In this document: positions 52,798 through 64,000 of the stretch, one piece after another
Position numbering within the stretch: the first letter of the stretch is position 1
Layout of the letters: each line of letters opens with the position of its first letter
Assembly (NCBI RefSeq): GCF_016808095.1
Contig: NC_068972.1
Span: 25,784,289 to 25,848,288 of the forward strand
Direction: 5' to 3'
Length of the DNA: 64,000 nucleotides
Source: Vigna angularis
Lineage: Eukaryota > Streptophyta > Magnoliopsida > Fabales > Fabaceae
Position numbers and translations under genes: made by a program
The notes under the pieces: model-generated
The model's input: the letters and a program-made list of their open reading frames with translations, nothing else
Told to the model about the DNA's origin: nothing
The model's database searches: none

Positions 52798-55700
52798 TTT
52801 TAAAAGTTTTCTTAATCTAAAGGATTAAAAGCTTCCACTTAGACAAGTATCAGGTAAGAGAAGTGAGCTAAAGAGCTGCTTAAGTACCAAGTCTTATCTT
52901 AACAGAAATGTCTTAGGCTACTAACTAACTACCCCTTAAAATAAAATCACCTTTAAAATCAAAGGACACCACTCAAAAACAAACACAATCAAAGACAATA
53001 AAAAGACTAACGGACTCTAATGACACCTAAACGTGAAACACAAATCACACAATCAATATTAAAGTCTACTCCTATGGTGAGGCTTGTAACTTTGGCTAAC
53101 AAGACACACTCACCTGTCTAGCTATGCTAAATTAAAAGCAAGAAAGTTGCCAAGAGTTGAAAGAGCACCAAGGACTCTTCCAAATACTTCGACTTTTTTT
53201 TTTAAAAAAAAGGCCTTTTACATAACAAAACTACACTAATAGTAGGCTAACACAAGCCTATTACAAACACAAGCCTATTACAAATTAATTTGAACAAATC
53301 AAATACAAAGAAAACAAAACTATGCTACTGCTCAATGCTACGGTCATGCTTCATCTTGCAGGAATATCTTGTGCCCAATCTGGTTTCTTGCTTCTGGTCC
53401 TTTCTTGCTTCTAGAATCAATTCTCTTTGGGTTTTCCTAGTCAGTCCAATCCTACAAACACATGTACAAAAATTTGTGAGTATTCCCTTATTTACAATAG
53501 ATTGCACAAGATGATTGTATAGATATGGCAGTAATAACTTCCCTTTTCTCAGTCTTGTGCCCTTAATGCAGTTACAAAGAAAATGTCTTTTGCTCTCTAG
53601 GAATAAACTGCAAGAAAATAACACCTAATTCAACAAATCACAACAAATTGCAAGATATAACACAAACAGTTTAAACAAACAGAAGCAAGATAACTAAGCA
53701 ACTTCCCTGATTAATGTTATTTCTAGTTGTTGGTTTTAGTGGACTTTGCTGTATGTTCTTCCTTGTGCTCAACTAATCAGCAGATCCATTCTTCACTTGT
53801 AGACATCCTACACTGTATTCTTGTAAACTAATGCACTAGCTATATGACACCAATTAAATCAGGTCTGCACAGCTACACCAAAAACAACAGATACACCACA
53901 TGATACAGTGCAGGACAAATGAAGAACAAGTTGATTCACAATTAAATGTCCAGTATAGCCTGTACAACAAATCAGTGAGTTAAACTGGTCATAATCAATG
54001 GACCAAACTGGTGACAACAATGTTCGAGACTAATCAAAAGTAGCAGACCAATCTGATCAAACCAATGAAATACAATGTGCAGAAATATGTGTAGTGACAA
54101 TTTTTAAAAAAATGAAGCAAGAACAAGTCAAATAAGTCACTCATGAAATCAGGAATTGGCGATTAAAATAGTGTTGATGCAGAAATGAAGAAGTTCAAAA
54201 TGCAATCAGAACAAGTAAAATAGCAGTGATTCAACAAACAAATTAAGGTTCAAAATGAAGTCAAGAGCAGATTAAAATGAGTACAATCACAGTTGCTCCA
54301 GTTTGATCACTCAAACTCCTTTTCCTGAACAGTGAACAATCAGCAACACAGTTAGATGAACAATGAAATTCTCTATTTCAAATTGCCAAGGAATTAGGCC
54401 AAGTCAGCCTTACAAAGCACACTACACTCAGGCTTCTCTTTAGAAATTTAAATCGCACAAATGAAAGGTTTGGAAGGGAGATTCTCCCTTAGCAGTTCAA
54501 GGTTGGAGAGTCTTTCAGACCACCACCACCTAAGATGCTACCAAACACAACCTTTCTTTCAAATTCTAGAAACCAAAGTAAACAACTTCTCAAGCAATAA
54601 AGGCTAGGCTAAGGAAAAGGGATGACAGAACAAGACAGGACAAATCAAAGCAATGACAGCACAACAGATCAGACAAACTCAAGACAGACTCTAGATCAGA
54701 TTATGAAAGCAACAAAAGCTCAATTATGAATAGCTGATCAGAGTTTACACGTGCACTAAGACAAAACCAGAACATTCAACAATGACAAGCAAGAAACAAA
54801 ACTTTTGATCAAAGTAAGCACTCAAATAGAACCTAAGGAATAGAACTAGAACAGATTAGTAAAGCAAGAAAAAGGACTTAAGTTGAACCAGTTATGATTG
54901 AAGAAAATGATATCTGATTTTGGCAGTACAGTCTACTGAAACAGTGAACTCTATTGTGATATGCACTAGTTCTCTTTGCTCTTTTTTTTTTACAATTGCA
55001 TAGCCAAATCAGAGTTGGATGACACTTTAGAACTTTCTATTTTTAGTCACAGTTCACAACAAATCACCTAATCAGTTTTTCAACTTAATCAGATTTTTGC
55101 AAAAGGAAAGTGAACATGGTTCAACTCAAAGAAAAAAAATCCAAAGGAAAACAAGAGGCTAATCACTCTCAGCCACAGTTATAGTTTCTAATACCACTGG
55201 TTTAGGCTTCCTTGAGTGACCAAAAATTTATTCTCAATTGCAGAATTGATAGCAAAGTATGAAAATAGTGAATGCACACTATGGATCACAAACTCAGAAA
55301 TTCAAACTAAGTTCAAGCACTGTTGTAAACAATTTTAATGCAATTCTATAGATTCATATACCTCAATAGATGCCAAAGAAACAAAGACAATAATGGAAAA
55401 AATTGACTCCGAACTTAGCAAAGAATTTAAAACCAAGTATGAATGACTCACAGATTCTTCAAAGAAAAACCAGTTCGATGTAGCTGGCCAAATCTCAAAT
55501 TTGCTAATTAATCAATGTGCAACCGAGCTAGGCTGAGCCTTTCATTGCTCACTTGGTATGAACTTGTTATTGATTAGGCAAAAACTAAGCAAAGCTATCA
55601 TTAAACAGATTCAGGAATATGAGATTCATTATCTCTACCACTGAAATATGCCATCAAGCTCATTTATCCAAATGTCATAACTTATATATGGTGAACATAA

Positions 55701-56160
55701 CTTACTTAGTGTAGGCAACTCAAATGAATCACAAAACACAAGCATCAGCTAGTTAAACTCGAATTTAATTGACAATTAAAACAAAGCACAAGACTAGAAC
55801 ATGACAAACATGTGATTTTCAAATTAAAAGACTCAAACCAAGACTTGCACCGAAATAAAATGAAATAATACTCAATATAATGACTCAAAGGCATAGAACA
55901 AGCACACACAATTATAGAATCCTAAACATTGAGATTTGAATCTCAAATAGAGAAGACAAAATCAATAACTTGCACATTACATGAACACAAATTGAATCAG
56001 ATCAAAAAGACAAAACTAAGAAAACAAGGAAAACAGAAAACGCGATACTAATTGAAACAAAGCGGAAATGAACAAAAAAAAAATAAACACGACTCATAAT
56101 CAAATGAACAAAACATAATCAAGACAGGGACGTGATTAAACTTTTTACCCTTTTTGGCCT
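52798..56160. other. Non-coding retrotransposon-like filler in the CACTA element
   Basis: 3.4 kb rich in A and CAAA. No reading frame of note was seen; 53290-53624 is low complexity on both strands. A CTAATACCACTGG at 55190-55202 reads, reversed, CCAGTGGTATTAG, similar to a tRNA-Met primer site, but no LTR abuts it. It probably contains the 5' UTR and other parts of the retroelement at 50730-52797 or a second element. The right border is not resolved. Confidence 0.45.
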
Positions 56161-56242
56161 GTGTTTTTGGACGTGCACTCCTCTATTTCCTTCCATTGTG
56201 TTTTTAATCTGCTAAGAAGGTTAGCTTACTTATTGAAAACTT

Positions 56243-56372
56243 TTTGTGTATGCATGTTATTGGCTTTTGTGTATGCATGTTATTGGCTTTTGTGTATGCA
56301 TATATTGGCTTTTGCGTATGCATGTTATTGGCTTTTACGTATGCATGTGTTATTGGCTTTTGAATATGCATG
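56243..56372 (+). repeat. 23-bp tandem repeat, about 5-6 units
   Basis: TTTTGTGTATGCATGTTATTGG is repeated with small changes (one short unit at 56290). It creates artificial Cys/His-rich frames in every phase. Confidence 0.9.
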
Positions 56373-56519
56373 TGATAAAGTTCTGTTGTGTTATTATGAT
56401 TGGCATGTTAGATTATAAGTATCAAATCATTGAGTGAAACTTAGTTCCCATTTGAAATTTAACACAAATGATTAATCTTTTAATCGTTTGTATTAAATTT
56501 TGAATTGTCCAATTAGACA

Positions 56520-56770
56520 GTTTGAGAAAATTATTTTTCATAAGTTGTTATAACATGTACGTTGGAGTTTATGGATAAGATTGATAAAATTTCGGTTCAG
56601 ATTATTTGTGTTGTTCTCCGGATGCATATTTGATTGTGGTCATTCGTGACCACTCTCATTTCGTGTATTTCGGAGACCAATGCGAAATGCTGTCGAAATT
56701 TTATCAAATTTATCATGTTAGACTTCTTTGCACGTGACTTAGCAAATTATGAAAAATAATTTTTCTGAAT
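56520..56770. repeat. Imperfect inverted repeat upstream of TNP2
   Basis: GAAAATTATTTTTCATAA and GATAAAATTTCG on the left are inverted as TTATGAAAAATAATTTTTC and CGAAATTTTATCAAA on the right, with a loop of about 80 bp. It lies just before the transposase fragment and may belong to the element's 5' leader. Confidence 0.65.
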
Positions 56771-56799
56771 GGGTAGAACTTTGTGAGAGTTAAAAAATT

Positions 56800-57415
56800 G
56801 AAATTGATGAAGTATGTTACAAACATAGTATGAGAAGGGTGTTTCGGTGTTCTTGCAATATGTTCAACAAAATGAAAAGTCTATGAACGAGACATATTTT
56901 TGTCCTTGTGTTCATTGTCTTAATGAAATACGACAAGACTTAGGCAATGTGCGTGACCATCTATTCATGCTCGGCATAATGAGAACTTATACCGTTTGGA
57001 CTTGGCATGGAGAATTATTGGACCAGCCTACCACGTCACAAGGAACAGATTATTTGGAAGAATGGATGAGTGATCATTTAGAGGACATCATACGTGATGT
57101 TGGTGAAGATAAATTTGGAAGAGCTAATTTGTATGATTCTCTTATAAATGAATCAGAGCAACCGTTGTTCTCAAGATGCTCGAACTTTACACGTCTGTCT
57201 GTAACTTTGAAGTTGTTTAGTTTAAAAGCAGGAATGGATGGACCGATAAAAGTTTCATAGAGTTGTTGGAGTTGTTGAAGGAGATGCTTCTAGAAAATAA
57301 TACTCTACCTATTCGAAATTACGAGGCAATTTTTTTTTTATGTCCAATGGTGCTTGAATATCAAAAGATACATGCTTGTCCTAATGATTGTGTTTTGTAC
57401 ATATATGACTTGAGA
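56800..57415 (+). pseudogene. CACTA transposase TNP2, N-terminal part
   Basis: FLQYVQQNEKSMNETYFCPC and HCLNEIRQDLGNVRDHLF are the transposase-associated domain with its CPC..C and HL motifs. It is followed by YTVWTWHGE, DRFGRANLYDSL-like text and SRCSNFTRLSVTLKLFSLKA. After a frameshift near 57235, FIELLELLKEMLLENNTLP and YQKIHACPNDCVLY continue the family pattern, ending before the catalytic DDE core. It runs on the plus strand, opposite to the C-terminal part at 49787-50729. Confidence 0.82.
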
Positions 57416-57910
57416 AGCATCCTTCAAGGGTAAGTGTTTCTCCAAAAATGACTTTGAATTTCATGTTGACCTTAAATTTTTATGATAAATATAGTTATAT
57501 TAATTTTACTTTGTGTTTTCAATCTAAATAGAGTTATGGGTAAATCCCGAGGTCAACTAGTTCAAGTTTTGTATCCAAAGATTGTAAGTCATTTATAGTT
57601 CTAATTCATTTTCTATGTTATTGAATGATCTAAATTCTTGACTATTTAGTTTGTCATTTTAGTGTAACAAGCAGCTAAATTCATGGGAATGTGACTTCTA
57701 TGTCATGTCTTGGATTAAAACCATCATTCGAGCTGCCATTACAGATGACTGGAATGAGGTAATGATGCATACCTTCAATACATTACAAATCAAATTCATC
57801 TTTGAACATATATGAAACCATAATGAATGTTTCTTCATTTTGCAGCGCTTCAAGAGTACATCTCTTATACCAGAGGACACAATTAGGAAGAAAAGGCAGG
57901 AGTGAACAAC
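57416..57910 (+). pseudogene. Ulp1-type protease tail of the CACTA element (right copy)
   Basis: Exon-like pieces GVMGKSRGQLVQV (57533-57590), then NSWECDFYVMSWI and RAAITDDWNE (57662-57757), then RFKSTSLIPEDTIRKKRQ (57846-57900). They match the left copy at 46842-47250 in inverted orientation, introns included. The residue after the catalytic Cys is Asp here where Gly is usual. It directly follows the N-terminal half of TNP2, so all the sequence between was lost. Confidence 0.8.
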
Positions 57911-58043
57911 TTATCTTCTGCAAAGATGGAGCTAGGAACACTTATATTTGTTGTTGAACATTACTTCGGTGTAGTTTAAGTTTATATTTTGATAGTTTTG
58001 GTATTGGATTCTTTTTTAGATTAAGTAGAACTTTCTTTAGTTG

Positions 58044-58048
<5 letters not shown>

Positions 58049-58105
<57 letters not shown>
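58049..58105. repeat. (CA)n(TA)n microsatellite
   Basis: About 15 CA units followed by 12 TA units. Confidence 0.93.
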
Positions 58106-58111
<6 letters not shown>

Positions 58112-58194
58112 ATACTGTTCTGGGACAATTTTATGTTTTTTAGGTGTGGTTTTATTGTAAAAATAAATTAATTTTTAAGAAAAAAAAACCCAGT

Positions 58195-58500
58195 AGACGT
58201 CTGTTAAAGCCATGTCCGACGTCTATAAACGTCTGTCAGTGCGCAAACAGACGTCCAATGAGTTACAATGGACAAAACCCAGGGCCTATAGACGTCGGAT
58301 ATGGATACATTCGACGTCTATATAGACGTCTGGTATACCCAGTCTGACGTCTATATAGACGTCCGATATATTCATATCCGACATCTATATAGCGTCTGGT
58401 ATATCTAGTCCGACATCTATATAGACGTCTGGTATATCCAGTCCGACGTCTTATTAACGTTACCTATAAAGACGTCGGATCTGGATCGCACGTTAAAAGG
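58195..58500. repeat. Right subterminal repeats of the CACTA element
   Basis: Ten or more copies of AGACGTCT/GACGTCTA, several fused as GACGTCTATATAGACGTC, mirroring the left end. Confidence 0.87.
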
Positions 58501-58699
58501 CCAAAATAACAGATGCCTAAAGCCCTTTCTCCACTAGTATTTAATCGATTCAAATGGAAGATAATTCATCAGAGAGTAATTTAACCGGACCAAAACTAAG
58601 TTTAAACGGTCCAAAAGAGAGAAAACACACCTGGAAAATGCAAAGCGCAGAGAGAAAACGCGAGGAGGAAGATGATGAACAATGCGCATAACTGCCCGC

Positions 58700-59030
58700 G
58701 AGTTCGCGCTTTGGGTAATAAAATGTTTTAGACATCGGTCCCCTCCGTGGCCGACGTTTATATCCATTTAAACGTCGGGGCCCCTCCCAAGTCGACGTTT
58801 AAATCATTTAAAAATTAATTTTGGTGGAGCCTTTTGGCGTTCGACTTCGAGGGCCCCGACGTCTAAGCGGGTATTTAGACATCTGAGCTGACTAGCAGAC
58901 GTATAAGGGCAATGGAACAGTCACTTTTTACCTACCTCTGCAGGCCATTAGGCGTTCGACTTCAGGGGCCCCGACGTCTAAATACCCCCTTAGACGTCGA
59001 GGTGGCGGGATCGGACGTCTGAGTGGTGAA
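58700..59030. repeat. Extra GACGTC block outside the CACTA right end
   Basis: Motifs such as GGCCCCGACGTCTAA, TTTAAACGTCGGGGCCC and TTAGACGTCGAGG recur about ten times. They share the core of the subterminal repeats but have a GC-rich context (GGGGCCCC) not seen in 58195-58500. It could be the subterminal region of a second, related CACTA element; its own TIR was not found. Confidence 0.55.
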
Positions 59031-61260
59031 AAAAATGACTTTTGGGATATTTAAATTTATTTTACCTTTGTAGAAGTTATTTTTCTTTATTAATAACTCT
59101 TTTTATTTTTAAACTCCTTTGTTCTGAAAATAAAAATTTATTTCTATAATAATTTTTTCGTTCTTAAATTTATCTTTATAATTTTTAATTAGTTAGTTTT
59201 TAATAAATTAATTACTTGATTTTTTAATAAATTGTTAAATAATAACTTATATTTAAAATATTATTTTTGTATAATATTTTTTATTTTATTTATTTTATAA
59301 TTTTTAATTACATCATTATTTAATAAAATTAAATTTATAAAAATATATTATACATTATTTTCTTAAAATAATCTTATTTAAAAAACAATACATATTTATT
59401 AACAAATTTTTTCACTTTTAGTTTTATCTTTTTATGATTTCTAATTATTTATTCATTTAATGAAATAAAATTTAAAGAAATACATTTTATTTTTTTCTTA
59501 AAATCATATTATTTAAAATATAATATATTTATTAACAATACAAATTGTTTATATTATTGTCTAAAGAATTATTTTATTAATCAATTTGCCCTTTTCTTTA
59601 TACTATTTTTTTATTTTAAATTTTTTATATGATTTCTAGTTACTTAATGATTTAATAAATTATTAAATAATAATTTTATTTTCAAATTATCAATATTTTT
59701 ATACTATTTTTTTTATTTTTAATAATATCCTTTTATAATTTCAAATTACATGTAATAAAATTAAACGAAGAAAAAAAACATTTTTCTTATATGTATTAAA
59801 ATAATACTATTTAAAAAATTAACATATACTAATTATTTATAGAAATTATTTATATTGTCATAAAAAAATTGTTATGTAATAATTTTCTTTTACAAACTAT
59901 TATCAATAAAAAATTATGTTTATCATTTTTATATTAAATTATGATATTGTTAAATATTCTTCATACATATGTAACAATTAAACTAATATCAATTAATAAA
60001 AGATTACCATGAATTTTATATATATATATATATAAATTCGTATAAAATTTTAAATAATTATATTTATGATAAAATAAATTAAAATATTATACTTAATAAT
60101 TTTTAAAATAAACATCTATGTAAAAAAACCATACTTCTTAATATTATAATTTTTTTTATATTTATAACTTTAAATTATTAGAACATACATTTTATTAAGA
60201 TCGAATAAAAATATAAAAGTTAAAAAATTAGTTATCTTAAAATATATTTCTAATTTATTTATATTATTATTAAATGAATTTAAAAATATATATTATAAGT
60301 ATATTGATTAAACGAATCTAATAATAAATATTAGAAATATAACAAAAAGTATTTTATAAAATAATTTATATTTAAATTATTAAATATTTTATATTATTTT
60401 TTTACTTTTAATTCTTCTCTTTTATGTTTTTTAACTTACATTTTCCACTTTTAATTATTTATCATTTAATAAAATAAAATTTAAACAAAATATACTTTAT
60501 TTTTATTTTTTTAAAATAATATTATTTAAGAAACAACATATATTTATTGATAACAAAAATTGTTTATACTGACATATAAAAATATTCATGTAATAATTTA
60601 ATTTTACAAAAAAATCATCAAGAAAAAGGATATTAGGGTTTTAAGGTTTTAAATATGTACGTAAAAATTGTATGTTCTAGCAAATTTGTAGCTATTTTGC
60701 TACGAATCAACTACATTTATTCTTTACTGATAGTTTTATTAAAAATGATTTTTTAACATATTACATAATATTAATCTATGTTTTGTTAATAATAACTTTA
60801 ACAACTAATTTTAATATAAATATAAATAAATTTTATTCCAATTAAAAAAAATCAAATGTATAAACAATATTAAATAATATATTCATTTTAAATATTTGTT
60901 TTTTGATAAAAAATTTATACTTAATCTTATAAAAAATAATTAACAAAATATGAATTAACAATATAAAATAAAATAATGTTAAAAAATCACTTTTAATAAA
61001 AATATTTACATTTCTACAAATAATAAATTATCTTAATTTAGAAAAATAATAATAATCCGCTTTAAAAAAACATTGAGACTAAATTAAATAAAAAAAATCA
61101 ACATAATAACACTACTTTATCACATATCATGCTAAAACCCCGTGACAAGTATTTTTATAAAAAAAGAAAAAGATTAAAAAAACTAAAAAAGATTAAAAAT
61201 TGAAAATAAAAATTAAAAAACAAATGCTATTAGTAATTTGTTTTCAAAAATGACCTAAGA
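59031..61260. other. Extremely AT-rich segment
   Basis: 2.2 kb composed almost only of A and T, with long TTTAATAAAT-type stretches and no open frame of note. A short island TTAGGGTTTTAAGGTTTTAAA lies near 60627. It could serve as a scaffold-attachment region or be decayed repeat DNA. Nothing more is visible. Confidence 0.75.
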
Positions 61261-61484
61261 AGCCTTTCCCAAATTAGACACAATTAAAACTTTATTAATA
61301 ATAGGGATCAACTTGACACACGTAGAGACCATATGAATAATTAAGTCAATATTATGCAGATTAAATTTAATTTGTGCAAGATATTCGATCATGGGTTAGG
61401 AGGCATTAATTTAAGATCTACATCATCAGAAAAACTAAACATATTACAACCAACATTAGTGCATTTTTCAGTAATATCCGTTAC

Positions 61485-63350
61485 TCATCCTTCCACTGCC
61501 TCGTCCACCTCAAAAACTTTCCTCAGTTTCTCTTCGTCTGATTCAAAAACCTTTCTTGCTTGTTTCAGTTCTTCATTCATAGACAGTAGTTCTGTACAGC
61601 GGTTAAGTTTCGGCAAATCCTGCAGTATATAGTTATGGATATTAGACAAACAATAAATATGATAGTAGTGTGATCTCTGGCATTTATAATGTACATCATA
61701 TTAACTTATGACAGCCTAAAGCCATGTTAGCTATAATCTACTCTACGAGGGCAGAAACTTTTAGGGTTTTCTTTGTTTGAACTGCGTTCTTGGCTTTATA
61801 AGACAATTTCAAATTTCTTAACTACTATCTCCGAAATGAGGTCATCCAGAAGGTTGAGGTCATTTTTTCCTTCACTTGTTAACAAATGATTAGGAGGTAG
61901 GTAGTCTTCACCAGTTTTTTATAATATCACGCTGCTTTTGCTCAACTTAATGAAAAGTGAGGTAACGTTCATGCAGGAAGCGTTTCTGCCAGTGCATATT
62001 TAAGCCTTTGAGGAACCACAATTAGCCTCTGCTAATGGTGCTACTTCTACAATGTATGGTACTAACTGACTCTGTTAACTAAGCTTAAAATGACACATGT
62101 AGGTCTAATGCCAATTATTAATTGGTCCCATCGCCACAAAACCAAGTCTATAATTACATTCATCAGTGGCTCTCTGCAGACTCGTATTTATAAGTTGATC
62201 ACTAGTCTAAAATGTTGGGAGTTGGTTGTATATAGACATCAAAATGTCAGACTCCTTAGCTCTACAGGTTAATAAAATGCTAATAGTGGTAATGTTAATT
62301 GTTCACATGCTGATAAAGGTAGATTGGAAAAGTATGATTGCTAGATAGCTACTGTATTGTGAAATTCTGATTCTCAATAAATTAAGAAATAAACACTTAT
62401 AAAAAGACGGATAAATTAAGGAGGGTGTTCTAATACATTCAAGTGTCGTAGAGAATTTTTGGGAGGGTATTCTAATACATTCAAGTGTTGTAGAGAATTT
62501 TTCCGTTAGTTTGAGCAGGATTCCTGTTTAATTCATTTGTTGAGTTTTGTGTTTCTCTTTGAATACATAAGATTTTAACATAAATATATGCCTCTAGAAG
62601 AATGATAGTTATATTAGAATTCAAGTTTCCCAGTAACATTAAATCTTTCATAATAATTATTTGCCATATTTTAACAAAGAGTACCTTGCGAATCAAATAG
62701 AGAAAATCCTCAACTGATAGCTTCCCCCTTTGAGATCCGATATCTTGGGCTTTATGAACCTTGGCAGACAAATTAAGTATAAGGACAACCATGCTTACTA
62801 GATCACTCAGACGGAATTGAACAATTTAAAAGTTAAGAGTATTACCAGTTCTGTGACATATTCCACAACAATGTCCTCCATAAGAGCCACACTTTCAGGA
62901 AGCGGCTAATTGAAACAGCAAAAAAAATTATAGACATAATTCTTTAAATTATAAGAAAAAAATATAGTTAACGTTACATAACAAAGACAGTACAATGCAA
63001 ATTATGTGTGCGTGGGCACATGAGCCGAAGGATAATAGTTAACGTTACATAACAAAGACAGTACAATGCAAATTATGTGTGCGTGGGCACATGAGCCGAA
63101 GGATAAGGGTTAACGCTTAACACTCACATTAGGATCATCTCCAAAGCCATACATCATGTGCTGCACTAATGTATCCAAAAAGAGAATATTATTACAAATG
63201 AGAGGAAACTAGACTAAAATGTAAAAAACTTAGAACAAAATTCTCACATTCTTTTTGGAAAACTCCTCTTTTGCGCTTGGATGATGTTTCTGATGGTTGT
63301 GAGGAAGCTGCTCTTGGTTTTGATAAGGTTCCAGCAGCAGAGCTGCTCAT
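61485..63350 (-). CDS. TAF13: Transcription initiation factor TFIID subunit 13
   Basis: Exons 63350-63248, 63165-63128, 62905-62846, 62759-62685 and 61619-61485 join in phase to 136 aa plus stop. The first 34 residues are Ser/Lys-rich (SSKRKRGVFQKE). Then the histone-fold domain of the TFIID-18 type: LQHMMYGFGDDPN, LPESVALMEDIVVEYVTEL, VHKAQDIGSQRGKLSVEDF, LYLIRKDLPKL. The tail is acidic (KVFESDEEKLRKVFEVDE). TAF13 pairs with TAF11 through this fold inside TFIID in the nucleus. The length is close to Arabidopsis TAF13. The 3' tail shows a short internal duplication of K-V-F-E-x-D-E. The last intron is 1065 bp. The frame is intact. Confidence 0.96.
62419..62503. repeat. Two-copy tandem repeat in TAF13 intron 4
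   Basis: GAGGGTGTTCTAATACATTC through GTAGAGAATTTTT occurs twice with a period of about 43 bp and small changes. Confidence 0.8.
62965..63106. repeat. 71-bp perfect tandem duplication in TAF13 intron 2
   Basis: TAGTTAACGTTACATAAC through GAGCCGAAGGATAA is present twice in immediate succession (starts 62965 and 63036) without visible differences. This suggests a recent event. Confidence 0.93.
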
Positions 63351-64000
63351 TGCTATAGGTCAATGCTTATACTGTTATCTTCAGGGTATCTGGAGTTAAT
63401 GAATAGGAGAGATTGAAGATACTTTTGGATCTTTCAATGCAGTTTGTAGGTTCTATCCTGCAAACAGAATACCAGAGAATAAAAAACACAAATAATGAGA
63501 GGAATCAAATTAAGGAAAGAATGAGAGACATTGGTCTTAGCAACTGCACACCCCTCAAATGAACTTCCAACTGTCCCAGGCTAACCCCCACCCAACCTAC
63601 CCCACTCCGTGTAACATCCCACTCCGTGTAACACTCCGTGTAACACTTGCCATATAACTCAACCACATTAATCCAGCATAAATACTTACCAATTCCAAGT
63701 ACTATGGACCATCCACGTTAATTATTAAGTTTTAGATTCTGTACCAGACTCTCTATTACCTAGGGAGTTCTCTGAACTATAAATAACTTCCCGTAAGGTC
63801 CACCAGCATCTATAAACCATTGCCTCTTGTCCAGTTAAATGATCCAAGATCCAAGGTAACCTAACTATCTCCTATCTGGCTTATTGTTAAACTCGCTTTT
63901 AGTCGCATCAAAGCCAACAAACTCAGTTTTCCCACTAATGTAGTAAAGGGATAACCAAGGATCAATCCAAGGACTCAACTATGATTAAGCTTCAGAGTGT
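63351..64000 (-). promoter_or_regulatory. TAF13 5' UTR and upstream region
   Basis: Reading toward the gene, TTCTGTTTGCAG ending near 63459 looks like an acceptor site, so a 5' UTR intron is plausible. Farther upstream, TGTAACA-CTCCG is repeated three times at 63610-63645. No TATA box was chosen. The rest is unremarkable. Confidence 0.45.

Larger units (their letters stand above)
46361..58539. mobile_element. CACTA (En/Spm) element, rearranged, about 12.2 kb
   Basis: The left end reads CACTAGTGTAAAAAAGGCTT. The right end, reversed, reads (T)ACTAGTGGAGAAAGGGCTTT. Both continue with matching sequence (TCTGTTAT, TTGGGCTTTT/TTGGCCTTTT) and with many AGACGTCT-type subterminal repeats. Interior fragments of CACTA proteins are recognised on both strands. 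Flanks TTA (left) and TTT/TTA (right) may be the 3-bp target duplication. Both ends carry the same Ulp1-like tail in inverted orientation, so the element is a fold-back derivative. It is interrupted by LTR retrotransposon sequence from 50730. Confidence 0.85.

Noticed and set aside
56161..56437. Cys-rich repeat peptide (MHVIGFC-type)
   Set aside because: It comes from the 23-bp tandem repeat and is open in more than one frame.
58534..58767. 77-codon minus-strand frame next to the CACTA end
   Set aside because: It spans the element border and has no recognisable motif.
61354..61632. Plus-strand 92-codon frame
   Set aside because: Antisense shadow of TAF13 exon 5, which has the family match.

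Overview
The window is nuclear plant DNA, most likely from a legume, probably a phaseoloid such as Vigna or Phaseolus. Genes have GT-AG introns in an AT-rich background. LTR families resemble legume Tekay-like, Athila/Tat-like and SIRE/Maximus-like elements, and the unicellular gene set is entirely plant-type. Genus is inferred from repeat style and is uncertain.

Four host genes can be rebuilt exon by exon with consistent phases: (1) 11439-14332 (+), a conserved plant-specific Ser-rich protein of unknown function, 228 aa; (2) 14848-19054 (-), an 11-exon ER protein disulfide isomerase of the PDIL2-1/2-2 type, 363 aa, with two CGHC thioredoxin domains and an ERp29C-like tail; (3) 40161-44902 (-), a 3-exon R2R3-MYB of subgroup 7 (flavonol regulator, MYB11/12/111 type), 337 aa; (4) 61485-63350 (-), TFIID subunit TAF13, 136 aa. 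Genes 1 and 2 converge on a roughly 0.5 kb spacer.

Nearly everything else is mobile DNA, much of it nested. 1-11 kb: LTR fragments, a palindrome array, and a compact non-autonomous LTR element (6816-8874) whose interior is mostly 74-bp tandem repeats. 19.5-32 kb: three Mutator-like TIR elements. One (22291-24416) carries an EXO70-like fragment and has a 319-bp hairpin MITE inside its left TIR. Another (24790-29878) is split by a 3.4 kb solo LTR with a perfect 5-bp target duplication and itself sits in one of two tandem TIR elements. 32-40 kb: decayed repeats, a MULE-protein fragment, a roughly 1.9 kb repeat whose sister lies in MYB intron 2, and a second copy of the GTTCGGTC-rich LTR-like family that opens the window. 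46361-58539: a CACTA element of about 12.2 kb with AGACGTCT-type subterminal repeats. Both ends look like the same (Ulp1-side) end of the element in inverted orientation, and its middle holds an LTR plus gag remnant. 59-61.3 kb is extremely AT-rich.

The host genes are not an operon or pathway: one folds proteins in the ER, one is a basal transcription subunit, one is a pathway-specific transcription factor and one is unknown. The most interesting material is the layering of transposons, the double-ended CACTA, and the promoter-like repeat lying antisense inside the MYB intron. No wholly new biochemical system was recognised.
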